From Chryseobacterium vaccae (lineage in GTDB: Bacteria; Bacteroidota; Bacteroidia; Flavobacteriales; Weeksellaceae): a stretch of 64,000 bases of DNA. The notes beneath the pieces were generated by a model, which saw only the letters and a program-made list of their open reading frames with translations, had not been told where the DNA came from and did no database searches. Made by a program: the position numbers and the translations under genes. Below are positions 8,522 through 15,701 of this stretch, one piece after another. Within the stretch, counting starts at the first letter, position 1, and each line of letters begins with the position of its first letter. The stretch lies in the NCBI RefSeq assembly GCF_009602705.1, contig NZ_VSWH01000001.1, positions 4,265,001 through 4,329,000 of the forward strand, given 5' to 3'.

Positions 8522-8655
8522 TTAGTTTTTAAATTCAATTATAACACCAAGTTTCTGATTCTGTGTTAACATAATATTAAAGTTGTTTGAATTTTGATTA
8601 CAGAAACAAAAGAGAACGCAGCAGAACTGAAATATTTTCAACACCAAAAAAGACT

Positions 8656-8663
8656 TATCTTTG
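8656..8663 (+). promoter_or_regulatory. Promoter -7 element of the FKBP gene
   Basis: TATCTTTG lies 15 nt before the ATG at 8678, leaving a very short leader. Confidence 0.65.
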
Positions 8664-8677
8664 TAAAAAAATAGAGT

Positions 8678-9112
8678 ATGGGAGTAGCAGACATGTTATT
8701 TAAACGTAAAAAAGAACAAGCAGAGAAAAATCTGAAAGACGGTCAGGAATATATGCTGGAATACGGTAAGAGAGAAAGTGTTGTACAGCTGCCAAGTGGT
8801 TTACAGTACGAAATCATCACTGAAGGCGACGGAGCAAAACCAGGACCTAAGTCTACCGTAAAATGCCACTATCACGGGACAACTATTTCCGGAAAAGTTT
8901 TCGACAGCTCTGTAAAAAGAGGTACTCCGGCATCTTTCCCTTTGAACAGAGTCATTGCAGGATGGACGGAAGCTCTTCAGCTGATGCCTGTAGGAAGCAA
9001 ATGGAGACTGATTATTCCTCCGCATTTAGCCTATGGAGATCAGCAGATCAGCAAAGAGATCGGTCCGAACAGCACCCTTGTTTTTGAAGTGGAACTGCTG
9101 GATATTAAGTAA
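8678..9112 (+). CDS. FKBP-type peptidyl-prolyl cis-trans isomerase
   Basis: This 144-residue protein has a short Lys/Glu-rich N-terminal helix (residues 1-35) and one complete FKBP domain (about 36-144). The domain has VQLPSGLQYEIITEGDG, the VKCHYHGTTISGKVFDSS segment with the catalytic aspartate, FPLNRVIAGWTEALQLMPVGSKWRLIIPPHLAYGD, and FEVELLDIK at the end, all family hallmarks. There is no signal peptide, so it is probably cytoplasmic, which is unlike Mip-type periplasmic FKBPs. It should speed proline isomerisation during protein folding. It is monocistronic, with its own promoter at 8656 and a perfect-palindrome terminator after it. Confidence 0.95.
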   Translation: MGVADMLFKRKKEQAEKNLKDGQEYMLEYGKRESVVQLPSGLQYEIITEGDGAKPGPKSTVKCHYHGTTISGKVFDSSVKRGTPASFPLNRVIAGWTEALQLMPVGSKWRLIIPPHLAYGDQQISKEIGPNSTLVFEVELLDIK

Positions 9113-9135
9113 TCAATGCTTAAAAATAAAAAAAA

Positions 9136-9166
9136 ATTTACCTGAATTCAGGTAAATTTTTTTTAT
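9136..9166 (+). terminator. Terminator after the FKBP gene
   Basis: AAATTTACCTG and CAGGTAAATTT are perfect arms around a central AATT and are flanked by A- and T-tracts, so it can work in both directions. Confidence 0.85.
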
Positions 9167-9283
9167 TTGCATTACTTAAACTGAACTAAATTTTAAGTTA
9201 AGTGATCAAATGGATGAAATTTTATCTTAAATTAGCTGTATCAGACGGTCCAAACCGCCTGATCTTATTTAAAATCTGACTGA

Positions 9284-10234
9284 ATGAAAAAACTGTTTTA
9301 CCTTGTGGCTGTTTCCCTGCTGATGGCTTCCTGTGTTTCTAAAAAAAATCAGGTCATCAGACAGAATATCCTTACCCTGAAGGACAGTTATTGCAAGGCA
9401 CCCTTCAAATACAATTACAACAATAAAGTTCCTTCTTATAATTCAGATTCTATTCTGGCGGCCAACAAAGATCTGAAACAGACGTTTTCAGACCAGAGTA
9501 TTCTTATTCTGAATGCACTGGATAACCTGGATGAAGTTCATCAGATCATGAACCTTAAAAAAGACTCTTCCCTGGCTTCCCAGGTTAAAGTATTACAGCT
9601 TAAAAGTAAAATCAACAGTAAAATTACCATTGCCCTCACAGAACTGGATGCTGTTGCAGCAGAATTTGACTGTGAAGGGGAGAGAGTTGCCCAGATCGGA
9701 AATTATGTGGATAACCTGAATGATTCAAGAAACAATAAAATGATCCTGTATTCCATTATTGCAGGAGCTGCAGCTTCCATTGCCGGAGGAATTGTAAAAG
9801 ATGAAAGCTGGAGCAATGCTATAGATATCGGAGGAGGGGTTTTGGGAGCAGGCTTCGGTCTCGCTACCCTTAATCCTAAAGGAAAGAAAGTGGAATTTAT
9901 TCATCAGAGAAATCTTTTGAGAGATATCTGGAGGGAAAAACTGGAGTCTCCGAATTTCCCGCCTTTTATATGGTACATGTATACAGAGAAAAAATTCTCA
10001 AACAGAGAAGCCCGTTCCATTATCGGAAATATGAAAGAACGCTGGCTGCACTACCAATTTGATGACAACAGACAAAATGCAGATCAGTCAGTGATATTCA
10101 GTGATGGAGGATACTACAGAGCGAATGATCTTCACAACCGGGCGGCTATGCTTAACCAGATGCAGTCGGCTACCAGAACCATTAATCAGAATATCAATTA
10201 CCTACTTCTGGATTTGGATCGTTTAATCCTTTAA
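9284..10234 (+). CDS. Lipoprotein of unknown function
   Basis: This 316-residue protein has a lipoprotein signal (MKKLFYLVAVSLLMASC, lipid-anchored Cys17) and so is exported and fixed to a membrane, probably the outer one. After the Cys comes a charged helical region (18-150). A Gly/Ala-rich hydrophobic stretch follows, in two parts (about 165-180 and 190-210, SIIAGAAASIAGGIV and GGGVLGAGFGLATL), which looks like a glycine-zipper membrane hairpin. The last 100 residues are helical and charged. I do not recognise a family. The glycine-zipper arrangement occurs in envelope lipoproteins of many bacteria, but function cannot be inferred. It is preceded by the FKBP terminator and followed by the rrf2 promoter, so it is a separate unit. 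Confidence 0.8.
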   Translation: MKKLFYLVAVSLLMASCVSKKNQVIRQNILTLKDSYCKAPFKYNYNNKVPSYNSDSILAANKDLKQTFSDQSILILNALDNLDEVHQIMNLKKDSSLASQVKVLQLKSKINSKITIALTELDAVAAEFDCEGERVAQIGNYVDNLNDSRNNKMILYSIIAGAAASIAGGIVKDESWSNAIDIGGGVLGAGFGLATLNPKGKKVEFIHQRNLLRDIWREKLESPNFPPFIWYMYTEKKFSNREARSIIGNMKERWLHYQFDDNRQNADQSVIFSDGGYYRANDLHNRAAMLNQMQSATRTINQNINYLLLDLDRLIL

Positions 10235-10246
10235 GAAAAATTTAAC

Positions 10247-10265
10247 TGTAATGAAATTTGTTACA
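10247..10265 (+). promoter_or_regulatory. Predicted Rrf2-type operator (site 1), overlapping the -33 element
   Basis: TGTAATGAAATTTGTTACA is a 19-bp near-palindrome (7 of 9 pairs match). Its TTTG is also the likely -33 element (10257-10260) of the rrf2 promoter. A nearly identical site is found at 10729-10747. Confidence 0.65.
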
Positions 10266-10287
10266 TTTAAAAATTTGCTTATCTTTG
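10257..10287 (+). promoter_or_regulatory. Promoter of the rrf2-type regulator gene
   Basis: -33 TTTG (10257-10260) and -7 TATCTTTG (10280-10287) are spaced by 19 nt. The 10-bp palindrome TGTAATTACA (10291-10300) sits between the -7 element and the ATG and repeats the operator half-site. Confidence 0.7.
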
Positions 10288-10300
10288 CCATGTAATTACA

Positions 10301-10711
10301 ATGAACAATACAAGATTTGCTACGGCAATACATATTATGACCTTACTGGCGAAAAATCCTCAGGAATGGCTTACGTCCGATTGGATCGCTGGAAGCATCA
10401 ATGTGAATCCGGTGATTGTCCGAAAGGAAATCAGCGTGTTGAGAGAAGCGGGTCTTATTGCCAGCAGACAAGGAAAAGACGGCGGAAGCCACCTAGCGAG
10501 AAATGCTGAAGAAATCAGTATTTCTGAAATTTACAGAGCAGTGAAAAATACGGAAGTTTTAGGGAAGAGAAATCAGAATCCCAATCCGGCCTGCAGCGTA
10601 GGAAAGGAAATCAATGTACATCTGGATACCTTATTTGAAGAAACCGATAAGTTGGTTGTTGGATTTCTGGGGAACAAGTCATTGAAAGAGTTTTCCGAAC
10701 AGTTTGAGTAA
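10301..10711 (+). CDS. Rrf2-family transcriptional regulator
   Basis: This 136-residue protein has a winged helix at residues 1-80 (FATAIHIMTLLAKNPQEWLTSDWIAGSINVNPVIVRKEISVLREAGLIASRQGKDGG), which is the standard Rrf2 pattern, then a dimerisation helix at 90-130. It has a single Cys (near 99, PACSVGKE), so it cannot hold an Fe-S cluster in the manner of IscR or NsrR. It may be a thiol or ligand sensor. Two 19-bp palindromes, one over its own promoter and one in front of the next gene, are strong candidates for its binding sites, so it is probably auto-regulated. The arrangement Rrf2 regulator plus NAD(P)-binding protein matches Bacillus subtilis ywnA-ywnB. Confidence 0.93.
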   Translation: MNNTRFATAIHIMTLLAKNPQEWLTSDWIAGSINVNPVIVRKEISVLREAGLIASRQGKDGGSHLARNAEEISISEIYRAVKNTEVLGKRNQNPNPACSVGKEINVHLDTLFEETDKLVVGFLGNKSLKEFSEQFE

Positions 10712-10728
10712 AATTTTTTACCCATAAA

Positions 10729-10747
10729 TGTAACAAAATTTATTACA
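10729..10747 (+). promoter_or_regulatory. Predicted Rrf2-type operator (site 2)
   Basis: TGTAACAAAATTTATTACA is a 19-bp palindrome (8 of 9 pairs match) that is identical to site 1 at 16 of 19 positions; the shared consensus is TGTAAYRAAATTTRTTACA. It lies 21 nt before the ATG of the NAD(P)-binding protein. Confidence 0.65.
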
Positions 10748-10768
10748 ATTAATTTAAAATAAAACAAT

Positions 10769-11422
10769 ATGAAAAAAGTAGCCGTAATTGGAGCAACAGG
10801 ATTTGTAGGAACACAGATCGTAAATGAATTAACAGGCAGAGGATATGCCGTGGAAGCTTTAGTAAGAGATGCATCGAAGGTAAAAACACAGGAAAATGTA
10901 ACCGCAAAAAGTATTGATGTAAATAATGTGGATGAGCTGGCAGAAGCTTTAAAAGGAAATGACGCCGTAATCAGTGCTTTCAATGCAGGATGGGCTAACC
11001 CCAATCTTTATCAAGATTTTTTAAACGGATCTGAGAACATTGAAAAAGCAGTAGAAGAATCCGGAGTGAAAAGACTAATCGTAGTAGGAGGCGCAGGAAG
11101 CCTTTATACACCAGATAACATACAGATTGTAGACACGCCTGATTTTCCTGAAGCCTACAAGCCGGGAGCAACGGCTGCAAGAGATTATCTGAACAAAATC
11201 AAAGGAAACAATACCCTGGACTGGACTTTCTTCAGCCCGGCTATTGAAATGAATCAGGCTAATACAGGAGAAAGAACAGGAAAATACAGAACTTCCCTGG
11301 AAACTCCGGTTTTTGATGAAAACGGAAGAAGCCGCCTTTCCGTAGAAGATGTAGCAGTAGCCCTTGTGGACGAACTGGAACAGAATAACCACATCCGTGA
11401 ACGTTTTACAGCTGCCTATTAA
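10769..11422 (+). CDS. NAD(P)-binding protein, NmrA/YwnB-like atypical SDR
   Basis: This 217-residue protein has an N-terminal Rossmann motif VAVIGATGFVGTQIV (residues 4-18, GATGxxG), the VRDASKV cofactor loop, VIVVGGAG near 96-104, and a YK.A..DYL segment near 130-145. It lacks the YxxxK of classical SDRs, as expected for atypical NAD(P)H-binding proteins. Its substrate is unknown; relatives act as NAD(P)H-dependent reductases or redox sensors. It is likely repressed by the neighbouring Rrf2 regulator through the palindrome at 10729-10747, so it may respond to redox or electrophile stress. The MBL-fold gene starts 18 nt downstream and may be in the same operon. Confidence 0.9.
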   Translation: MKKVAVIGATGFVGTQIVNELTGRGYAVEALVRDASKVKTQENVTAKSIDVNNVDELAEALKGNDAVISAFNAGWANPNLYQDFLNGSENIEKAVEESGVKRLIVVGGAGSLYTPDNIQIVDTPDFPEAYKPGATAARDYLNKIKGNNTLDWTFFSPAIEMNQANTGERTGKYRTSLETPVFDENGRSRLSVEDVAVALVDELEQNNHIRERFTAAY

Positions 11423-11440
11423 TCCATCAAAAAATAACCA

Positions 11441-12616
11441 ATGTTTAAAAAGAAATTATTACCTCTGATTGTTCTGCTGTTTGTCGTCAATATGCTGTCA
11501 GCCGGAAATCTGAAGATCAAAGTGTACAACCCGGGATCAAAGGCGATCTTTTCTGTTACTTCTACAATTATCTATGGAGATAAGGATGCCGTACTTATTG
11601 ATGCCCAGTTTCAGAAACAGTACGCCGAACAATTGGTGAAGGAAATAAAAGCTACAGGCAAAAATCTGAAAGCTGTTTTTATTTCCCACAGTGACCCCGA
11701 TTTTTATTTCGGATTAGATGTGATCCGTAAAGCATTTCCCAATGCAAAAATCATTTCAACCGCCCAGACTGCTTATCTTATTTCAGCATCAAAAGATGAT
11801 AAAATAGCAGTTTGGAAACTGCAGCTCAAAGAAGATGCACCATCAGAAATTATTGTTCCCGACGCAGTAACTGCAATTCCTGATCTTGAAGGAAATAAAA
11901 TTGAAATCATCAACAAGCCTGAAGATCCGGCGCACAGCTTCCTTTGGATTCCATCTGTGAAAACCATAGCCGGAGGAATTTCAGTCTCCACAGGTTCACA
12001 TCTTTGGATGGCAGATACCCAGGATATAAAGGCTGTTGATCAGTGGATTGCCCGGATTGATGCGATGAAAGCACTGAAACCGGAGCAGGTTGTCCCTTCA
12101 CACTTTTCAGAGAATTCTTTATCACCCAAGTCTCTTGATTTCATAAAAAGTTATCTGGAGAATTACAAAAAAGCAGTAACTGAAAATAAAACAACAGATT
12201 CAATTGTGAATTTTATGGTCAGAAAGTATCCCGGGCTTCCCGGAAAAGAAGAGCTGGAAATGGGCGTAAAAGTTTTTCTTGGACAAATGAATTGGGATCT
12301 TAAATCTCCGTATCCTGCCATTGGGCACAAAGTGGAAGCTGATCTCGGAACATTCAGATTTATTCTTGACTTTAAAGACAATAAAGAGATGTCTTTTACA
12401 GGAGCAGGCGGAAAGGTAAAAGGAGCTACTGATACGGTACAATATACTGCAGTGGAAGTGGCTAAGAATGTTTTTATGGTCTATTGGCACGAGCCTAAAC
12501 TGGGTTCCAATGTTACTCATATTCAGGATTACAATAAAAATATAGTATATACGAATATTGCAGATCCGGATGGTTCATTCAAACATCTGAAAGGAACACT
12601 CAAAATTGTAAAATAA
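11441..12616 (+). CDS. Secreted MBL-fold protein with C-terminal MoaF domain
   Basis: This 391-residue protein has a signal peptide (residues 1-21, LLPLIVLLFVVNMLSAG), then a metallo-beta-lactamase fold (about 25-260), then a MoaF-like lipocalin domain (about 280-391, SPYPAIGHKVEADLG...FMVYWHEPKLGSNVTHIQDY). The metal motif is altered: the usual HxHxDH reads H83-S-D85-P-D87-F, so one or two histidines are replaced, though a later His (VPSHF, about 224) is present. It may bind one metal, or act without metal. The domain pair is known in proteobacterial and Bacteroidota proteins of unknown substrate. Position after the Rrf2-controlled gene suggests shared regulation. It is exported to the periplasm. 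Confidence 0.82.
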   Translation: MFKKKLLPLIVLLFVVNMLSAGNLKIKVYNPGSKAIFSVTSTIIYGDKDAVLIDAQFQKQYAEQLVKEIKATGKNLKAVFISHSDPDFYFGLDVIRKAFPNAKIISTAQTAYLISASKDDKIAVWKLQLKEDAPSEIIVPDAVTAIPDLEGNKIEIINKPEDPAHSFLWIPSVKTIAGGISVSTGSHLWMADTQDIKAVDQWIARIDAMKALKPEQVVPSHFSENSLSPKSLDFIKSYLENYKKAVTENKTTDSIVNFMVRKYPGLPGKEELEMGVKVFLGQMNWDLKSPYPAIGHKVEADLGTFRFILDFKDNKEMSFTGAGGKVKGATDTVQYTAVEVAKNVFMVYWHEPKLGSNVTHIQDYNKNIVYTNIADPDGSFKHLKGTLKIVK

Positions 12617-12621
12617 ATACG

Positions 12622-12652
12622 AACTGCTATCCATCAGGACGGCAGTTTTTTC
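12622..12652 (+). terminator. Terminator after the MBL/MoaF gene
   Basis: AACTGC and GGCAGTT form a stem with a 13-nt loop, followed by TTTTT. Confidence 0.7.
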
Positions 12653-12655
12653 TAA

Positions 12656-12682
12656 CCTTATAGGTTTCCAAAACCTATAAGG
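12656..12682. repeat. Perfect palindrome CCTTATAGGTTT-CCA-AAACCTATAAGG
   Basis: Two 12-base perfect arms surround a 3-base centre in the convergent region between the MBL/MoaF gene and the M23 peptidase gene. It is not needed as terminator because one exists for each gene. It may be one copy of a dispersed intergenic repeat. The following bases (12706-12780) also hold inverted CATCTGCC/GGCAGAT words of the same kind. No coding capacity is seen. Confidence 0.45.
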
Positions 12683-12877
12683 CTTAATTAAATTATCACA
12701 CAAACATCTGCCAATCTGCTAGAGATTTTTAGGCTCGCAGATGTATCAGATGAGGCAGATTTTAAGATTGAAAACATAAAATACAACCGAAAATCTTGTA
12801 TTTCCTGGAGCCTTAAAAAGCATGTAGTCGTAAAAATCTTAGTGTCTTGGCATATCCCAACAAAAAAATCATCAAAT

Positions 12878-12906
12878 AAAAAACGGCTGTCAGAAAGACA
12901 GCGGTT
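12878..12906 (-). terminator. Terminator of the M23 peptidase gene
   Basis: Read on the minus strand, CGCTGTC and GACAGCC form a short hairpin with loop TTTCT, followed by a GTTTTTTAT tract. Confidence 0.7.
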
Positions 12907-12911
12907 GGTTG

Positions 12912-13943
12912 TTATAAATTCATAAACAATTTCGGATTAACCGGAGTATTGTTCTTGTGTACTTCGTAATGAAGATGAGGTCCTGTAGAACGTCCTGAAT
13001 TTCCGGATTTGGCAATAACCTGTCCTACTTTTACTTTATCGTTAACCTTTGAAACAAGCTGTGACAAATGCCCGTAAAGCGTAGCCAGCCCGTTACCGTG
13101 GGAAACAATCACGCAGTTTCCGTAACCTCCTTTCTGACCGGAGAAAATTACAGTTCCGGCTGCTGCAGCTCTTACATCTGAACCATAAGCAACAGCAATA
13201 TCAAGCCCTTTATGGAACTGCATCTGGTCAGCCTCTGCGGGTGGGTTGTTTTTTTCCATTGAAGCTTTAGAATTGGTGTTTACAGCAACAGATTTTACTG
13301 AAGTAGCTGCTGGTGCAGGAGTCGGAGCGGCAGGGGCAACTTTTGGAGTAACCATTACCTTGATTTCCCTTTTGTTTCCATAGCTGTCTGTAACTTCTAC
13401 GATTTTTTCAACCGGTACAGGTTTTACTTCAGGTTTTGGAGCAGCGGTTGCTGCAGGTTTAGACTCTGCTGAAACAGTAGATTTTACGGATGCAAATACG
13501 GTTTTGAAAGGAATCGGGTTTTTTCTTATGCCAAAATTAGATGAAATATAGCCGTCTGTAGGCATTCCCAGAGGAACCTGCATCAGTTTGTTCTGCAGAT
13601 CCATTAAATACTGGCTGTATCGGTTGGATTGTTTGGCCAGATATACAGAATTTGAAATACTGTCTTTGCTCAGGGTCATCAGCTTTTCACTCGAAATGTC
13701 TTTAGATTTTAGGAATGAATTAAGCTGTGCCACAGTCTGATCTACTAAAGTAAGATCTGTTTTCATTTTTAAGTAATCTACACTGTCTTTTTCAGTGTTT
13801 ATTTTTACAAGGTTGATCTCATAGGTCTTGTCATCTTTTTGAGAAAACAGCCTAGCAATAACAACGCCTTGTGCAAAAACTACTAGTAAAAGTCCTCCAA
13901 GAAGAATGTTTACGTTCTTTTTGCTGCTTAGAAATTTCTTCAT
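12912..13943 (-). CDS. M23-family (LytM) metallopeptidase, membrane anchored
   Basis: This 343-residue protein has a short basic N-terminus, one membrane segment (about 10-30, NILLGGLLLVVFAQGVVIARLF), a coiled coil (about 45-110), a Pro/Ala-rich linker (about 155-225), and a complete LytM domain (about 240-343). The zinc motif is intact: HKGLD for HxxxD, and GPHLHYEV for HxH, with GNSGRSTG before it. Such anchored LytM proteins cleave peptide cross-links in peptidoglycan or activate amidases at the septum. The linker and coiled coil suggest that the domain reaches out into the periplasm. It faces away from gpsA, with a 226-nt divergent region. All catalytic residues are present, so it is probably an active enzyme. 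Confidence 0.92.
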   Translation of the reverse strand: MKKFLSSKKNVNILLGGLLLVVFAQGVVIARLFSQKDDKTYEINLVKINTEKDSVDYLKMKTDLTLVDQTVAQLNSFLKSKDISSEKLMTLSKDSISNSVYLAKQSNRYSQYLMDLQNKLMQVPLGMPTDGYISSNFGIRKNPIPFKTVFASVKSTVSAESKPAATAAPKPEVKPVPVEKIVEVTDSYGNKREIKVMVTPKVAPAAPTPAPAATSVKSVAVNTNSKASMEKNNPPAEADQMQFHKGLDIAVAYGSDVRAAAAGTVIFSGQKGGYGNCVIVSHGNGLATLYGHLSQLVSKVNDKVKVGQVIAKSGNSGRSTGPHLHYEVHKNNTPVNPKLFMNL

Positions 13944-14125
13944 ATTTCTTCTCTTAGTATATTATAAAACGGTTTTAAGCGTGCAAATTTAAGTAAAAAC
14001 TAAGTTTTGCGGGTTATTCTTAAATAAAAATTATATTTTTCTGTATTTAACGTTTAATTAGGTATTTAATTGTGCAGATGTGTTAATTTTTTCAGAATAT
14101 GGGTTTTATCATGCTCTCAAAAGCC

Positions 14126-14152
14126 TTGTTACATCTTGTTTTAATATATTTG
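14126..14152 (+). promoter_or_regulatory. Promoter of gpsA, fixing its start
   Basis: TTG (14126-14128) and TATATTTG (14145-14152) with 16 nt between. The element lies in the longest open frame (from 14080) and so shows that the true start is the ATG at 14170. Confidence 0.65.
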
Positions 14153-14169
14153 CAGTTCACATTCCAATT

Positions 14170-15210
14170 ATGGCTAAAAAGAAAATAATTTCAGAATCTT
14201 CGAATCCTAAAAAGAATAATAAGGAGATTTCTGTAGGGGTGGTAGGAAGTGGAAGTTTTGCCACTGCCATCGTGAAAATGCTTGTTGAAAACTGTAAAAT
14301 AGTGCACTGGTGTGTAAGAAGTGAATTTGTGAAAGGAGCTATAGAGCTTCGTGGGCATAACCCTACCTATCTTACCGCTGCCCATTTTAATCTGAAAAGC
14401 TTAAAGCTGACAACGGATATCAATGAACTGGTTTCTGCCTGTGACGTGATCGTTCTGGCTACACCGTCTATTTACCTGTCTGATACATTGGACAAAATGA
14501 GCTGTGATTATTCAGATAAGATCTTTGTTTCAGCAATCAAAGGAATTATCCCTAAAGTAAATGATGTGGTAGCACACTACCTGCGTGATGAGTTTAAGAT
14601 TGGTTTCAGAAACCAGGCGGTGATTGCAGGACCGTGCCACGCAGAGGAAGTGGCAATGGAGAGGCTTTCATACCTTACTATTGCGACTGTGGAAGATGAA
14701 ACGGCTGAAAAGCTTGAAGAAGTTTTTAGCTCAGACTTTATCAAAGTACACACAAGTAAGGATATTCTTGGAAATGAATACAGTGCGATCCTTAAAAATA
14801 TTTTTGCTATTGGGGCTGGTATCGCAAGCGGATTGGGATATGGAGATAACTTTACTGCTGTTTTTGTATCTAATGCCATCCGTGAAATGGAAACCTTCCT
14901 GGAAGCCATCTATGAAGCACCAAGAGATGTGAATGAAAGTGCTTATCTGGGCGACCTTCTGGTAACGGCTTATTCACTTTTCTCAAGGAACCGTAACTTA
15001 GGTAATCTCATCGGAAAAGGGTACACTGTAAAATCTGCGATCCAGTCTATGAACATGGTCGCAGAAGGGTATTATGCTGCGGATTCTATTTATAAAACTG
15101 CAAAACAAAAAGGCCTTAAATTGCCGATTATTGATACAGTATATGCCATTCTTTACGAAGGTAAGAACGCCGAAAAGCAGTTCAGAAAGCTAACAGCAAA
15201 ATTAAACTAG
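14170..15210 (+). CDS. gpsA: Glycerol-3-phosphate dehydrogenase [NAD(P)+]
   Basis: This 346-residue cytoplasmic enzyme reduces dihydroxyacetone phosphate to sn-glycerol 3-phosphate for phospholipid synthesis. It has the Rossmann motif VGVVGSGSFATAIVKML near 20-35, the FVSAIKGI segment, AGPCHAEEV near 153-161, and the catalytic Lys region EYSAILKNIFAIGAGIASGLGYGDN with Lys in SAILKN. The length (about 330-340) is normal for the family; the N-terminal 18 residues are a basic Lys/Ser-rich extension. The ATG at 14170 is chosen because the promoter is at 14126-14152. It is monocistronic and ends at a perfect hairpin terminator. Confidence 0.95.
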   Translation: MAKKKIISESSNPKKNNKEISVGVVGSGSFATAIVKMLVENCKIVHWCVRSEFVKGAIELRGHNPTYLTAAHFNLKSLKLTTDINELVSACDVIVLATPSIYLSDTLDKMSCDYSDKIFVSAIKGIIPKVNDVVAHYLRDEFKIGFRNQAVIAGPCHAEEVAMERLSYLTIATVEDETAEKLEEVFSSDFIKVHTSKDILGNEYSAILKNIFAIGAGIASGLGYGDNFTAVFVSNAIREMETFLEAIYEAPRDVNESAYLGDLLVTAYSLFSRNRNLGNLIGKGYTVKSAIQSMNMVAEGYYAADSIYKTAKQKGLKLPIIDTVYAILYEGKNAEKQFRKLTAKLN

Positions 15211-15270
15211 TAAAGTTCCGGTTACAGCCTTGCTATAATCATAAAAAAATAAGAAGCTCAGTCTTCACAT

Positions 15271-15304
15271 AAAACCATAACAAGTATTCTGTTATGGTTT
15301 TATT
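15271..15304 (+). terminator. Terminator after gpsA
   Basis: AAAACCATAACA and TGTTATGGTTTT... form perfect 12-bp arms with a short loop (AGTATTC), followed by ATTTT. Confidence 0.85.
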
Positions 15305-15439
15305 TTGGCCTTCTTTTTCTTTCTTTTTTCAGAACACCCACACAAGGATAGTTTGTGATGCGAAATCTTGTTTTTTCATAGAAGAAAATTGTTTTATTTG
15401 ATTTTTCAAAAGAATATAACCCAACGGGATTTATAAAAT

Positions 15440-15627
15440 ATGACTAATACGGAAATTGCTACATCGTATATGCCAGGAGATCAATCGGGTGATATTATAT
15501 TACAAACTCCCATACATTGGATGGGGCAACTTTACAGCAGGAATCAAGATACAGAGTCATTGACTTGGCAGTTAATGATGGTTTACCTTTTATAAGTTCT
15601 TTAATCATCAATCAATACCTTTAATCA
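15440..15627 (+). pseudogene. Possible remnant of a small surface-protein gene
   Basis: An ATG at 15440 opens a 51-codon frame (MTNTEIATSYMPGDQSG...). The next-but-one frame over the same region reads as protein-like sequence, THTLDGATLQQ... to ...FISSLIINQYL followed by a stop at 15625-15627. Two partly overlapping protein-like frames suggest a frameshifted fragment. There is no promoter or ribosome site. It could also be chance; the evidence is weak. Confidence 0.25.
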
Positions 15628-15651
15628 GGCTTTAGAAATCGGCATAATCAA

Positions 15652-15686
15652 AAAAATAAGGCCTTATTGTAAAGACCTTATTTTTA
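15652..15686 (-). terminator. Terminator of the three-gene surface-protein operon
   Basis: AAAAATAAGG and CCTTATTTTT form the arms of a hairpin with T-tracts on both sides; on the minus strand it lies 16 nt after the last stop. Confidence 0.75.
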
Positions 15687-15701
15687 TATATGTTTGACTT
15701 T

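Larger units (their letters stand above)
15211..15701. other. 491-bp intergenic region between gpsA and the surface-protein operon
   Basis: It contains the gpsA terminator, a non-coding stretch, a possible gene remnant at 15440-15627, and the terminator of the minus-strand operon at 15652-15686. No RNA gene is recognised. Confidence 0.6.

Noticed and set aside
10258..10509. A plus-strand frame overlapping the Rrf2 gene start
   Set aside because: It is out of frame with the helix-turn-helix protein and begins before the promoter's -7 element.
15440..15592. The 51-codon frame from ATG 15440 as an intact small gene
   Set aside because: No promoter or ribosome site, and the neighbouring frame looks more protein-like, so it is listed only as a possible remnant.
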